From assembly GCA_964483985.1 (NCBI GenBank), contig CAZADS010000095.1:1-12491 (forward strand): a stretch of DNA of 12,491 nt, given 5' to 3'. Made by a program: the position numbers and the translations under genes. The notes under the pieces are model-generated. The model searched no databases and was not told where the DNA came from. It saw nothing but the letters and a program-made list of their open reading frames with translations. This DNA is from CAZADS01 sp964483985 (GTDB lineage: Bacteria; Pseudomonadota; Alphaproteobacteria; Thalassobaculales; Thalassobaculaceae). Positions 1 through 7,216 of this stretch are shown here, piece by piece (the first letter of the stretch is position 1; every line of letters starts with the position of its first letter).

Positions 1-369
1 CCTATTAGCAGCATGATGCCATCTTTGCTAATGCGTGGGGGGCGGATAGAAATGATTATAGGCGCCTCCGGTTCAACCCGAATTATGACATCGCTAATGC
101 AAGTCCTATATCGTCCACAAATTCAACAAAAATCCCTTGTGGAAGCTTTACAGGCACCCAAGATACATGCTGAAATGGAAACACTGTTAGTAGACGAAGA
201 TTTATCGGAACTTGCCGAACCACTGGCCAAAAAACTGGGATTAACTTTTAAAATTTCTCCTGGTCGCGATACTACTATGGGGGTGGTTCAGGCTATTCGC
301 CTGCAAGAAAATGGATGGGCAACAGACCTCGGGGATCAACGCACTGGAGCACAAGGACGGGTAAAATGA
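1..369 (+). CDS. ggt: Gamma-glutamyltransferase, C-terminal (small-subunit) fragment, cut by window edge
   Basis: The gene enters from upstream; frame 1 is open from the first base, giving 122 visible residues. The family is an Ntn-hydrolase that cleaves the gamma-glutamyl bond of glutathione and related peptides, usually in the periplasm after self-processing into two subunits. The visible part starts with PISSMMPSLL, matching the PLSSM motif of the small subunit. It continues with GASGSTRI, in the place of the usual GSPGGSRI oxyanion-hole loop, then a long helix region and the EALQAPKIH segment (usually AxxAPRxH). Near the end are MGVVQAI and GDQRTGAQG, matching the usual MGxxQAI and DPRxxGxAxG. 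The catalytic nucleophile Thr and the signal peptide lie outside the window. The second oxyanion-hole Gly appears as Ser, so activity on glutathione is not assured. It lies 33 bp upstream of cobU on the same strand, so co-transcription is possible although the functions are unrelated. Confidence 0.88.
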   Translation, partial: PISSMMPSLLMRGGRIEMIIGASGSTRIMTSLMQVLYRPQIQQKSLVEALQAPKIHAEMETLLVDEDLSELAEPLAKKLGLTFKISPGRDTTMGVVQAIRLQENGWATDLGDQRTGAQGRVK

Positions 370-402
370 TAATTCGCCGTCGGAAACCCAAGGAAAGGTG
401 AA

Positions 403-930
403 ATGCCTAATATAACACTAATCCTCGGTGGCGCTAGTTCTGGAAAAAGTCGTTATGCAGAAACGGTTGCTTTATCTCGACAAAAAAAACCCGTTTATAT
501 TGCGACTGCCCGTGCTTTAGACCACGAAATGCGGATCCGAATTAATGCGCATCAAGAAAGACGGCGGAAAGAGAAATGGCACGAGGTAGAGGCTCCGATT
601 GATTTAAGCACGGTAATCGAAAAAGAACTAACTCCAAATAGCGTGATTCTGGTTGACTGTCTAACCATGTGGCTAAACAACGTCATTAGCGACAAACTTG
701 ATGTTAAAGTAGCTTCACAGCAACTAATTGAAGCCATCACTGGGACTCAGGGTGAAATAATATTTGTTTCCAACGAAGTCGGTTTCGGTATAGTTCCAGT
801 TAATTCACTGGCAAGGCAATTTCGGGATTTAAATGGCCAACTGCATCAAGATATTGCGCACCTAGCCGATAGTGTCCTGCTGGTGGTCGCGGGTATTCCA
901 ATCGTAGTAAAAACCGCTCTTGAACCATAA
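403..930 (+). CDS. cobU: Bifunctional adenosylcobinamide kinase / adenosylcobinamide-phosphate guanylyltransferase
   Basis: A cytoplasmic enzyme of late cobalamin synthesis and cobinamide salvage (called CobP in the Pseudomonas scheme). It phosphorylates the aminopropanol arm of adenosylcobinamide and then transfers GMP from GTP to give adenosylcobinamide-GDP. At 175 residues it has normal family length. Visible motifs are a Walker A loop GGASSGKS at 9-16, the RINAHQERR segment whose His50 corresponds to the guanylylated His of Salmonella CobU, a Walker-B-like VDCLTMWLNN at 84-93, VSNEVGFGIVP at 122-132, and LARQFRDLNGQLHQ at 136-149. The ATG is preceded by a purine-rich AGGAAAGGTGAA stretch that can act as ribosome binding site. 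Downstream leuC begins after 21 bp. CbiB, which supplies its substrate, is encoded at 3013-3990, beyond leuCD. I see no B12-riboswitch-like leader in the 33 bp upstream; any control element would lie outside the window. Confidence 0.95.
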   Translation: MPNITLILGGASSGKSRYAETVALSRQKKPVYIATARALDHEMRIRINAHQERRRKEKWHEVEAPIDLSTVIEKELTPNSVILVDCLTMWLNNVISDKLDVKVASQQLIEAITGTQGEIIFVSNEVGFGIVPVNSLARQFRDLNGQLHQDIAHLADSVLLVVAGIPIVVKTALEP

Positions 931-951
931 TTATTAACCTTACGAGGTATC

Positions 952-2355
952 ATGACATCCTTTACACCCGAAACTATGTTTGAAAAAATTTGGAAACGGC
1001 ACGTCATCACACAACGTAAAGACGGAGCGACATTGCTCGCCATTGATCGGCATTTATGCCATGAGGGATCCTTTCACGCGTTCGATAAACTTCGAGATAA
1101 GGGGCTTTCTGTGCGGCGTCCCGATTTAACCATAGCTACTATTGATCATTATATTTCCACGACGGCGCCAAAACTTGGAAATGAGGCTCCAGAACTTAAG
1201 TCCCCAATAGAAAAACTTATATTCAATGCTAGGGAAAACGAAATTAGGCTTTTTGATATCGGATCCGCAGAACAAGGTATAGTTCACGTAGTTGGCCCTG
1301 AACAGGGCATTACTATTCCAGGAGTCACATTAGTCTGTGGGGATAGCCATACGGCAACCCACGGTGCTTTAGGGTGTCTCGCCTTTGGAATAGGAGCGTC
1401 AGAAGTCGCACATGTGCTAGCCACTCAAACAATTTGGCAAAAGAAGCCGAATACAATGCGTGTTAACGTTAATGGAAGTCTTGGCCTTGGCGTAGTAGCA
1501 AAAGACGTCATATTACATTTAATTTCAAAGATCGGAGCTAGCGGCGGGACAGGACATATGATCGAATATTCCGGCTCAGCAATAAAGGAGCTTTCCATTG
1601 AAGGAAGGATGACCGTATGCAATATGTCAATCGAAGCGGGTGCCCGAGCCGGCATGATAGCACCCGACGAGCGTACTTTCGCATACCTCAAAAATAAACC
1701 ATATGCGCCAAAGAGAGACCTATGGCCTCAGGCAGTTAAAGATTGGAAAACGTTGGTAACAGATCCTGATGCAATTTTTGACTGTGATGTTCACATAGAA
1801 GCGGAAAAAATCGCTCCCACAGTAACGTGGGGGAACAGCCCAGAAGAAGCCCTACCTGTTACCGGAAAAGTACCCAACCCCGCGGATGAAAAAGATGAAA
1901 TCCGAAAACTAGCTTTGGAGAGAACACTCACTTATATGGGACTTTCACCTGGAACGGATTTACAGCGTGTAGAAATAGATAGGGTATTTATCGGATCCTG
2001 CACAAATTCTAGGATTGAAGATCTCCGCGCTGCGGCAGATATAGCGAGAAATGGCAGGGCAAAAGTTCCGTCGATCGTCGTGCCAGGATCTAACGTCGTA
2101 AAAACACAGGCTGAAAAGGAAGGTTTAGATAAAATTTTCCTAGAGGCGGGATTTGAGTGGCGAGCAACCGGGTGTTCAATGTGCGTAGGTATGAATGGTG
2201 ATTTAACACCTCCGGGAGAACGTTGTGCGTCAACAAGCAATCGTAACTTCAAGGGCCGTCAAGGCCCAGGCAGCCGAACCCACCTCATGAGTCCCGCTAT
2301 GGCTGCCGGGGCTGCAATAACGGGGCGTATAACGGACGTGCGTAACTTTATTTGA
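952..2355 (+). CDS. leuC: 3-isopropylmalate dehydratase large subunit (aconitase superfamily)
   Basis: The large, 4Fe-4S-carrying subunit of isopropylmalate isomerase, which with LeuD converts 2-isopropylmalate to 3-isopropylmalate in leucine synthesis. The 467 residues fit the bacterial LeuC type. The start MTSFTPETMFEKIWKRHVI resembles the usual N-terminus, and VCGDSHTATHGALG is the hallmark aconitase-family motif. Cluster ligands are Cys350 (IGSCTNSR), Cys408 and Cys411 (GCSMCVGMN). The substrate-site segment GERCASTSNRNF is intact. Near the C-terminus it reads GPGSRTHLMSP and GRITDVR, where E. coli LeuC as I recall it has GRGGRTHLVSP and GHFADIR. This suggests a paralogous LeuC subfamily, possibly with another 2-hydroxyacid substrate. 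A GAGG sequence lies 4 bp before the ATG, a rather short spacing. leuD follows after 10 bp, but no leuA or leuB is in the window. The family is certain; the leucine-pathway role is less so. Confidence 0.92.
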   Translation: MTSFTPETMFEKIWKRHVITQRKDGATLLAIDRHLCHEGSFHAFDKLRDKGLSVRRPDLTIATIDHYISTTAPKLGNEAPELKSPIEKLIFNARENEIRLFDIGSAEQGIVHVVGPEQGITIPGVTLVCGDSHTATHGALGCLAFGIGASEVAHVLATQTIWQKKPNTMRVNVNGSLGLGVVAKDVILHLISKIGASGGTGHMIEYSGSAIKELSIEGRMTVCNMSIEAGARAGMIAPDERTFAYLKNKPYAPKRDLWPQAVKDWKTLVTDPDAIFDCDVHIEAEKIAPTVTWGNSPEEALPVTGKVPNPADEKDEIRKLALERTLTYMGLSPGTDLQRVEIDRVFIGSCTNSRIEDLRAAADIARNGRAKVPSIVVPGSNVVKTQAEKEGLDKIFLEAGFEWRATGCSMCVGMNGDLTPPGERCASTSNRNFKGRQGPGSRTHLMSPAMAAGAAITGRITDVRNFI

Positions 2356-2365
2356 GGACAATTAC

Positions 2366-2980
2366 ATGGAAGAATTCAAAAAACTTTCCGCGTTGGCCGT
2401 ATCACTGAAAATATCCAATATAGATACAGATCAAATCATTCCCGCGCGATTTCTTCGTTCTCCCCGTAATATCAATCATGGTCAGTTTTTGTTTCACGAC
2501 TTCCGGCGTGAACCTAATGGGAATTTAAGAAATACTTTTCCACTAAATAACAAAAACAACCATGGGGCAGAGATTTTAGTAGCTGATTCTAATTTTGGAT
2601 GTGGTTCTTCGAGAGAATCAGCGGTTTATGCCCTTTACGACGCGGGATTCAAATGTGTAATTGCTCCAAGCTTTAGTGATATTTTTTACAGCAATTGCAC
2701 TAAAAACGGTCTCTTGCCGATTGCGTTAGACAGAAATAAAATTGAACTTATTTGGGATACCCTCGAAACTGCTAATAGTGCCCAGATAGAAGTAGATTTA
2801 AAAAACCAAATAATCCATTTGCCAAACGGAACTACACTCGATTTCCTAATCGATCCATTCGTTAGACAAACTTTACTTGAGGGCTTGGATGATATAGACC
2901 TCACTCTTCGACAGCAAACGTCTATAGAAAGCCATGAAGCCGAAATAGCTAAAACCATGCCATGGATAGATAGCTTTTAG
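2366..2980 (+). CDS. leuD: 3-isopropylmalate dehydratase small subunit
   Basis: The swivelling small subunit that completes the active site of the LeuCD isomerase. At 204 residues it has family length. Visible motifs are NIDTDQIIPARFL near residue 20, NFGCGSSRES near residue 75, and APSFSDIFYSNCTKNGLLPI near residues 100-120. The GSSRE loop carries the Arg that binds the substrate carboxylate. The usual E. coli-type GSSREHAPWAL reads here GSSRESAVYAL, and the usual NSFNNQ reads NCTKNG, again pointing to a non-canonical LeuD subfamily. A GAGGA ribosome binding site 7 bp before the ATG overlaps the leuC stop region (TGAGGA), so the two subunits are probably translated together. cbiB follows after 32 bp. 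The partner is certainly LeuC next door; the substrate could be isopropylmalate or a related C5-C7 hydroxyacid. Confidence 0.92.
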   Translation: MEEFKKLSALAVSLKISNIDTDQIIPARFLRSPRNINHGQFLFHDFRREPNGNLRNTFPLNNKNNHGAEILVADSNFGCGSSRESAVYALYDAGFKCVIAPSFSDIFYSNCTKNGLLPIALDRNKIELIWDTLETANSAQIEVDLKNQIIHLPNGTTLDFLIDPFVRQTLLEGLDDIDLTLRQQTSIESHEAEIAKTMPWIDSF

Positions 2981-3012
2981 TAAATCGTGTCAAATTAATC
3001 GGCAAAAAATAA

Positions 3013-3990
3013 ATGACATCGGCGGATAGTTTATTTGTTTTACTTTTAGCCCTGATAATAGACCTAATCGTAGGAGATCCTGACTGGTTATATCGCCACT
3101 TGCCACATCCTGTCACAATCATTGGCAAAATGATTCACCGCTTGGACCATTCCTGGAATCGCGCCATCTACCAAGACATTTCGCGAAAAATACTTGGTTT
3201 TGCGGCCTTGTTGCTAATTTTAATCGTTAGCGGCGGAGTTGGATGGATTATTAATTCAATATGCCAAAAAATACCATTTGGCTATTTAGTTGAAGCTTTA
3301 TTCGCCTCGATATTTTTAGCGCAACGAAGTCTTTACCAACATGTAGCAGCTGTATCCGAAGGTTTTTCATTGGGAGGAATAGAGGATGCGCGCGAAGCAG
3401 TTGCAAAAATAGTAGGCCGAGAAACATCAAATCTTGATGAAAGTAGCATTTGCAGTGCCGCGATCGAATCCCTAGCAGAAAACTTTTCCGACGGGGTAGT
3501 CGCCCCCGTATTTTGGTATTTAGCTGCCGGGTTACCTGGTCTATTAATATATAAAACGCTAAATACAGCCGACAGTATGATTGGCCACATGACCGCAAAA
3601 CATCAAGCTTATGGATGGTCAACTGCTAAATTAGATGACTTATGTAATTATTTTCCCGCACGTTTAACCTCTATTTTAATCACAATTGCAGCCAGCTTCA
3701 TCGGAAACACATCTGGTAAGACCGCAATAACGACAGTACTTCGCGATGCCCGAAAGCATCGCTCCCTTAATGCCGGTTGGCCCGAGGCCGCTTTTGCCGG
3801 TGCTCTCAACGTCCGAATAGCTGGACCTCGACATTATGATAGTCAATTGGTGGAAGTTGCCTGGATGGGCCACGGGCGACGAACCATCTATCCTTCGGAT
3901 ATCAATCGCGCCCTTCGCCTATACTGCGCATCGGGAGTAACATTAATTATTTTTTTAATGTTATTCTACCTCCCATTTTTGTCATTTTGA
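3013..3990 (+). CDS. cbiB: Adenosylcobinamide-phosphate synthase (CbiB / CobD-type membrane protein)
   Basis: An integral inner-membrane enzyme that condenses adenosylcobyric acid with aminopropanol or its phosphate to give adenosylcobinamide (phosphate), the substrate of CobU. At 325 residues it matches the family. Motifs are GDPDWLYRHLPHPV at 21-34, ESLAENFSDGVVAPVFWY at 152-169, LNTADSMIGH at 183-192, YFPARLTS at 213-220, and RDARKHRSLNAGWPEAAFAG at 244-263. Hydrophobic stretches lie at about 5-20, 62-82, 162-180, 218-231 and 306-323. In the Pseudomonas/alphaproteobacterial naming scheme it is cobD. The ATG lacks a clear Shine-Dalgarno sequence (AAAAAATAA precedes it), so translation may be weak or helped by upstream leuD. 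It is the last gene of the plus-strand run and meets the GST gene tail to tail with 20 bp between, in which I see no hairpin. Confidence 0.95.
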   Translation: MTSADSLFVLLLALIIDLIVGDPDWLYRHLPHPVTIIGKMIHRLDHSWNRAIYQDISRKILGFAALLLILIVSGGVGWIINSICQKIPFGYLVEALFASIFLAQRSLYQHVAAVSEGFSLGGIEDAREAVAKIVGRETSNLDESSICSAAIESLAENFSDGVVAPVFWYLAAGLPGLLIYKTLNTADSMIGHMTAKHQAYGWSTAKLDDLCNYFPARLTSILITIAASFIGNTSGKTAITTVLRDARKHRSLNAGWPEAAFAGALNVRIAGPRHYDSQLVEVAWMGHGRRTIYPSDINRALRLYCASGVTLIIFLMLFYLPFLSF

Positions 3991-4010
3991 CGCTACTATT
4001 AAATAGAGAG

Positions 4011-4670
4011 TTAAAATTCTGCCGAGTTAATTACCATAGGTTCGGCTTGGGCTGATTTCGCCCACTCCTGCATTGCGGGGTATTCCCAAATGGCATCGGC
4101 ATAAGCTGCCTCAATATCACCTAAGTCGACATCATAAGTACGGAATCTACAAACTATTGGAGCGAACATAGCATCAACTATCGTAAACTTTCCAAATAAA
4201 AATGGTCCCCCTAGACTTTGACCGTATCTGTCTCGCCCTCGTCTCCAAATGGCCGTGATGCGATTGATGTCTTCCTGAACACCAGTTTCCCGCCCTTCAT
4301 CAGGAAAACGGCTACGTACATTCATCGGCATATATTGATTTAAAGTATTAAAGCCGGCATGAATTTCTGAGCATATCGACCGCGCGACAACTTTAGCTCG
4401 TACCTCTAAGGGCCAAAGCTCCGATTTTGGAAACAATTCAGCTATATATTCACAAATGGAAAGGCTTTCCCAAACCGTTATATCGCCATGTTTTAGAATT
4501 GGCACCTTCCCATTGCGCCAATGCCGAAGAATTTCCTGTCGTGTATTAGTTTCTCCCAACGGAATAAGAATTTCCTCAAATTCAGCCTCTGCAGCTTTCA
4601 AAGTTAACCACGCCTTAAGTGACCACGACGAATAATTCTTATTGCCGATAACCAGGGTAAGGTCATCCAT
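4011..4670 (-). CDS. Glutathione S-transferase family protein
   Basis: A cytosolic GST-fold protein of 219 residues with an N-terminal thioredoxin-like domain (about 1-85) and a helical C-terminal domain. Features are NKNYSSWSLKAWL at 10-22, where Ser14 or Ser15 is the likely glutathione-activating residue, cis-Pro57 in GKVPIL, and the glutathione gamma-glutamyl-binding pair Glu68-Ser69 in ESLSICEYI. The C-terminal N-capping box appears as FTIVDAMFAP at 162-171. The true substrate cannot be read from sequence; the NKNYSSWSL type is common in proteobacteria and mostly uncharacterised. An ATG two codons upstream (4676) is also possible, but an AGGAG sequence sits only 1 bp before that one and 7 bp before the ATG at 4670, so I chose 4670. 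It is transcribed away from the peptidase gene and towards cbiB, as a single-gene unit. Confidence 0.9.
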   Translation of the reverse strand: MDDLTLVIGNKNYSSWSLKAWLTLKAAEAEFEEILIPLGETNTRQEILRHWRNGKVPILKHGDITVWESLSICEYIAELFPKSELWPLEVRAKVVARSICSEIHAGFNTLNQYMPMNVRSRFPDEGRETGVQEDINRITAIWRRGRDRYGQSLGGPFLFGKFTIVDAMFAPIVCRFRTYDVDLGDIEAAYADAIWEYPAMQEWAKSAQAEPMVINSAEF

Positions 4671-4856
4671 GGCCATACTCCTGAAATTGACATTAATACC
4701 TTAATAGAGCCTTATCTAACTAATCATGCAATAACCTTGGCAAGCAACCTAAGCACAGTCTACAGTTCACCTACCTATTTTTACTATATTAATCTTAGAC
4801 TGCAATAGTGTTTTTATAAAACAGGAATTCAGCCTTATTTTTTGGAAATCAGCCAG
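4671..4856. promoter_or_regulatory. Divergent intergenic region between GST and M17 peptidase genes
   Basis: The only sizeable non-coding stretch in the window, 186 bp and AT-rich. It must hold the promoters of both flanking genes because they diverge here. On the plus strand there is a perfect TTGACA at 4687-4692, but no good -10 box at the right spacing, and a TATAAA at 4815-4820 without a well-spaced -35 box. I see no tRNA, riboswitch-like structure, long inverted repeat or open reading frame. It may also carry operators, but none is recognisable. Confidence 0.5.
4703..4731 (-). promoter_or_regulatory. Candidate sigma-70-type promoter for the GST gene
   Basis: On the minus strand a TTGCAT box (4726-4731) is followed after 17 bp by TCTATT (4703-4708), giving a short leader before the start at 4670. 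Each box matches the consensus at only four of six positions, and the region is AT-rich, so this is a weak guess. Confidence 0.22.
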
Positions 4857-6239
4857 ATGGTTTTTGTAACACGAAAAACGATTAATTCTATCCCCATTAC
4901 ACCAATAACTAAAAAAGAGTTCGAGAACTTAAACGAAAGCCATATAATAGAAGGCAGTAATTGGGCTCGCTCTACCGGATTTCGCGCGGTTCCTGATTCA
5001 ATAAGTTATATTCCGGGGCCAAAAGAACGCCTAGGTCGAATTCTTTTGGGTGTGGCAGAATCAAACCAGCCCGGCGGCGGTATTTGGGACCTCGCCAGTC
5101 TCCCCAGCCAGTTGCCGGAAGGCCGGTACTATCTGGACTTACACCTATCAACCAAGGGAGCAACGCGAGCTTCGATTAGCTGGGCGTTGGGAACCTATTC
5201 TTTTAGCCACTATAAAAAGGATCCTACACCTACAGTAGAGCTCGTTTGGCCCAAAAAAGCAGACAGAGGTGAAGTAAACCGGATAATTTCAGGTATCACT
5301 TTAGCGAGAGATTTGATTAATATTCCCGCCAACGATTTGGGACCTAAAGAACTAGCTAAAGCAGCCCGGTGCATGGCTGAGCCGTTCAACGCTTCGGTTT
5401 CTATCACAATAGGAAAAAACTTGTTGCTGAAGAACTATCCGGCAATACATGCCGTTGGAAGGGCGGCGGCCCAAGAGCCACGCTTGATTGATATCACTTG
5501 GGGAAAACCCGGCTCCCCAAAAGTTACTTTGGTGGGGAAAGGTGTATGCTTTGACAGCGGTGGGCTAGATATTAAACCTGCTGCTGGAATGCAGCACATG
5601 AAAAAAGATATGGGTGGAGCCGCCCAAGCTCTCGGTCTTGCTCACATGATCATGGATGCCAAACTTCCAGTGCGTCTTCGTGTACTTATCCCAGCCGTGG
5701 AAAATGCAATATCCAGCAATGCATTTCATCCACTTGATGTCCTGCAGACGCGCAAGGGTATTACTGTGGAAGTAGGTAATACGGATGCCGAAGGGCGTTT
5801 GATTTTATGTGATGCTTTGACTGAAGCCATGGGGGAAAAACCCGACCTAGTTCTTGATTTTGCCACTTTAACTGGTGCTGCACGAGTAGCATTAGGTTCA
5901 GATATCCCTGCTCTATTTTGTAATAACGATGAATTAGCAAAATCCCTACTTCATTACAGCATGGATGCGGAGGATCCACTTTGGCGGTTACCTCTTTACA
6001 GAGGCTACAAATCGCATTTAGCATCTAAGGTAGCGGATATATCTAGCACGGGTTCAGTTCCTCTTGGAGGCGCTATAAAAGCCGCGTTGTTCCTGGAGCA
6101 TTTTGTAAAATCCGAGGTTCCATGGGCTCATATTGACTTGATGGCATACAATCCTATTAGCAGGCCGGGCCGGCCAGAAGGTGGGGAAGCGCAATCAATC
6201 CGAGCCGTTTATTCGATGCTTAAAAATCGCTATGAATAA
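4857..6239 (+). CDS. Leucyl aminopeptidase family protein (peptidase M17)
   Basis: A cytosolic two-metal aminopeptidase that removes N-terminal residues from peptides; family members such as PepA and PepB also hydrolyse Cys-Gly. At 460 residues it is slightly shorter than E. coli PepA, with a reduced N-terminal domain (about 1-140) and a full catalytic domain. Metal ligands expected from PepA are present: Lys228 (VGKGV), Asp233 (FDSGG), Asp251 (KKDMGGAA), Asp310 and Glu312 (NTDAEGRL). The catalytic Lys240 (GLDIKP) and Arg314 are also present, so it should be active. A TTG at 4842 would add five residues. I prefer the ATG at 4857, which has GGAA 9 bp upstream, while the TTG has its nearest AGGAA 14 bp away. 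The gene stands alone, divergent from the GST gene and convergent with the dehydrogenase pair. Confidence 0.93.
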   Translation: MVFVTRKTINSIPITPITKKEFENLNESHIIEGSNWARSTGFRAVPDSISYIPGPKERLGRILLGVAESNQPGGGIWDLASLPSQLPEGRYYLDLHLSTKGATRASISWALGTYSFSHYKKDPTPTVELVWPKKADRGEVNRIISGITLARDLINIPANDLGPKELAKAARCMAEPFNASVSITIGKNLLLKNYPAIHAVGRAAAQEPRLIDITWGKPGSPKVTLVGKGVCFDSGGLDIKPAAGMQHMKKDMGGAAQALGLAHMIMDAKLPVRLRVLIPAVENAISSNAFHPLDVLQTRKGITVEVGNTDAEGRLILCDALTEAMGEKPDLVLDFATLTGAARVALGSDIPALFCNNDELAKSLLHYSMDAEDPLWRLPLYRGYKSHLASKVADISSTGSVPLGGAIKAALFLEHFVKSEVPWAHIDLMAYNPISRPGRPEGGEAQSIRAVYSMLKNRYE

Positions 6240-6273
6240 ACTACTTTAAAAATTCCATATCCAATTTAACAAT

Positions 6274-7206
6274 CTAATAACCACGCTTAAAATCAACGAG
6301 ACCCAAGAGAGGTCGCTGCTCACGACATCGATATATATTTTCCACGAATGTTGCAGCGACAGCCGGCGGAAAAACCTCAGCTGCATGATGCGGAGTTAAA
6401 ATTATTCGTTCATCCGTCCAAAATGAGTGATTCGGAGGCAACGGTTCTGTTTCAAAAACATCTAGCGCAGCACCAGCTATTTGCCCAGAATCAAGAGCAC
6501 GGACCAAATCCGCTTCGTTTAATTGTGAACCCCGACCAGCATTTAAAACATAGGATCCTCTAGGCATTGCGTAAAAAACATCCCTATTCATCAACCCGAC
6601 CGTTTCTATAGTATTCGGCAACAAACAGGCTAGAAAATTGGTGGTGGTCAACATTTTCCATAATCCATCTGATCCTGCAAAAGATTCTATTCCTTCTATA
6701 TGTTTCAAAGTTCGACTCCATCCCTGAACTTTGAATCCCATTCCCTTCAACATTTCTCCAACAGCTCTCCCTAAATAGCCAAGTCCAAGAATGCCAATTT
6801 GGACACGGTCAGTGTCAAAGGCGCGTTCTGCAGGCCAAATTTTTTGCTTCCGAAGTTTTTCATAGTTAGAAGTTTCACGATGCAATCTAAGAATATTCAT
6901 TGCAAACCAATGGCCCATTGAACGGGCCATATGAGGATCAGTTACACGCACGAGCGGCACCCCTTCAGGTAGATCTGGATCAGCCAAAACGTGGTCAACA
7001 CCGGCCGCCATAGACATAATGAGTTTCAGGTTAGGAAATTTGGCTAGTTCACCGTGGGGCATTTTCCAAACCAACGCAATATCTATATCCAAAAAGTCTC
7101 CTACGTTCGGCCATTCACGTATGTCAAGATTTGGATCGATACGATTCAGTTCAGAAATATATTGATCAGCTCTCTCTTCACCAAGCTTTATTGTAATTGC
7201 TGGCAC
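6274..7206 (-). CDS. ghrA: GhrA-type 2-hydroxyacid dehydrogenase (glyoxylate/hydroxypyruvate reductase A family)
   Basis: A cytosolic NAD(P)H-dependent reductase of the D-isomer-specific 2-hydroxyacid dehydrogenase family; GhrA itself reduces glyoxylate and hydroxypyruvate. The 310 residues match E. coli GhrA in length and in the C-terminal ending (LVDFKRGY against VDRARGY). The Rossmann loop GLGYLG is at 141-146. The catalytic triad is Arg225 (NAGRG), Glu254 (FETEPLP) and His273 (TPHHAAE). The substrate-loop region MAAGVDHV lies at 66-73. The start is GTG, supported by a GAGGAG sequence 6 bp upstream that also overlaps the stop codon of the preceding gene, 10 bp away. It is the downstream member of a tandem pair. 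Its neighbour has the same length and catalytic residues, but the residues around the active-site His differ, so the substrates may differ. The exact substrate is not determined by sequence. Confidence 0.9.
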   Translation of the reverse strand: MPAITIKLGEERADQYISELNRIDPNLDIREWPNVGDFLDIDIALVWKMPHGELAKFPNLKLIMSMAAGVDHVLADPDLPEGVPLVRVTDPHMARSMGHWFAMNILRLHRETSNYEKLRKQKIWPAERAFDTDRVQIGILGLGYLGRAVGEMLKGMGFKVQGWSRTLKHIEGIESFAGSDGLWKMLTTTNFLACLLPNTIETVGLMNRDVFYAMPRGSYVLNAGRGSQLNEADLVRALDSGQIAGAALDVFETEPLPPNHSFWTDERIILTPHHAAEVFPPAVAATFVENIYRCREQRPLLGLVDFKRGY

Positions 7207-7216
7207 TATCCTCTCC

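Noticed and set aside
370..402. Possible B12 riboswitch upstream of cobU
   Set aside because: Only 33 bp separate the gamma-glutamyltransferase gene and cobU, far too short for a cobalamin riboswitch.
1932..2252. Minus-strand open frame of 106 codons inside leuC
   Set aside because: Entirely opposite conserved LeuC motifs including the Cys ligands; no domain and no independent ribosome binding site evident.
3251..3622. Minus-strand open frame of 123 codons inside cbiB
   Set aside because: It lies fully within the conserved cbiB coding sequence, has no recognisable domain, and overlaps another antisense frame; it is a shadow of cbiB.
3991..4010. Bidirectional terminator between cbiB and the GST gene
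   Set aside because: The 20-bp convergent gap is AT-rich but contains no inverted repeat long enough to support a hairpin.
4687..4692. Perfect TTGACA as a promoter -35 box for the M17 peptidase gene
   Set aside because: No acceptable -10 box at 16-18 bp spacing (CCTTAT is poor), and it would leave a leader of over 120 nt; not called as a promoter.
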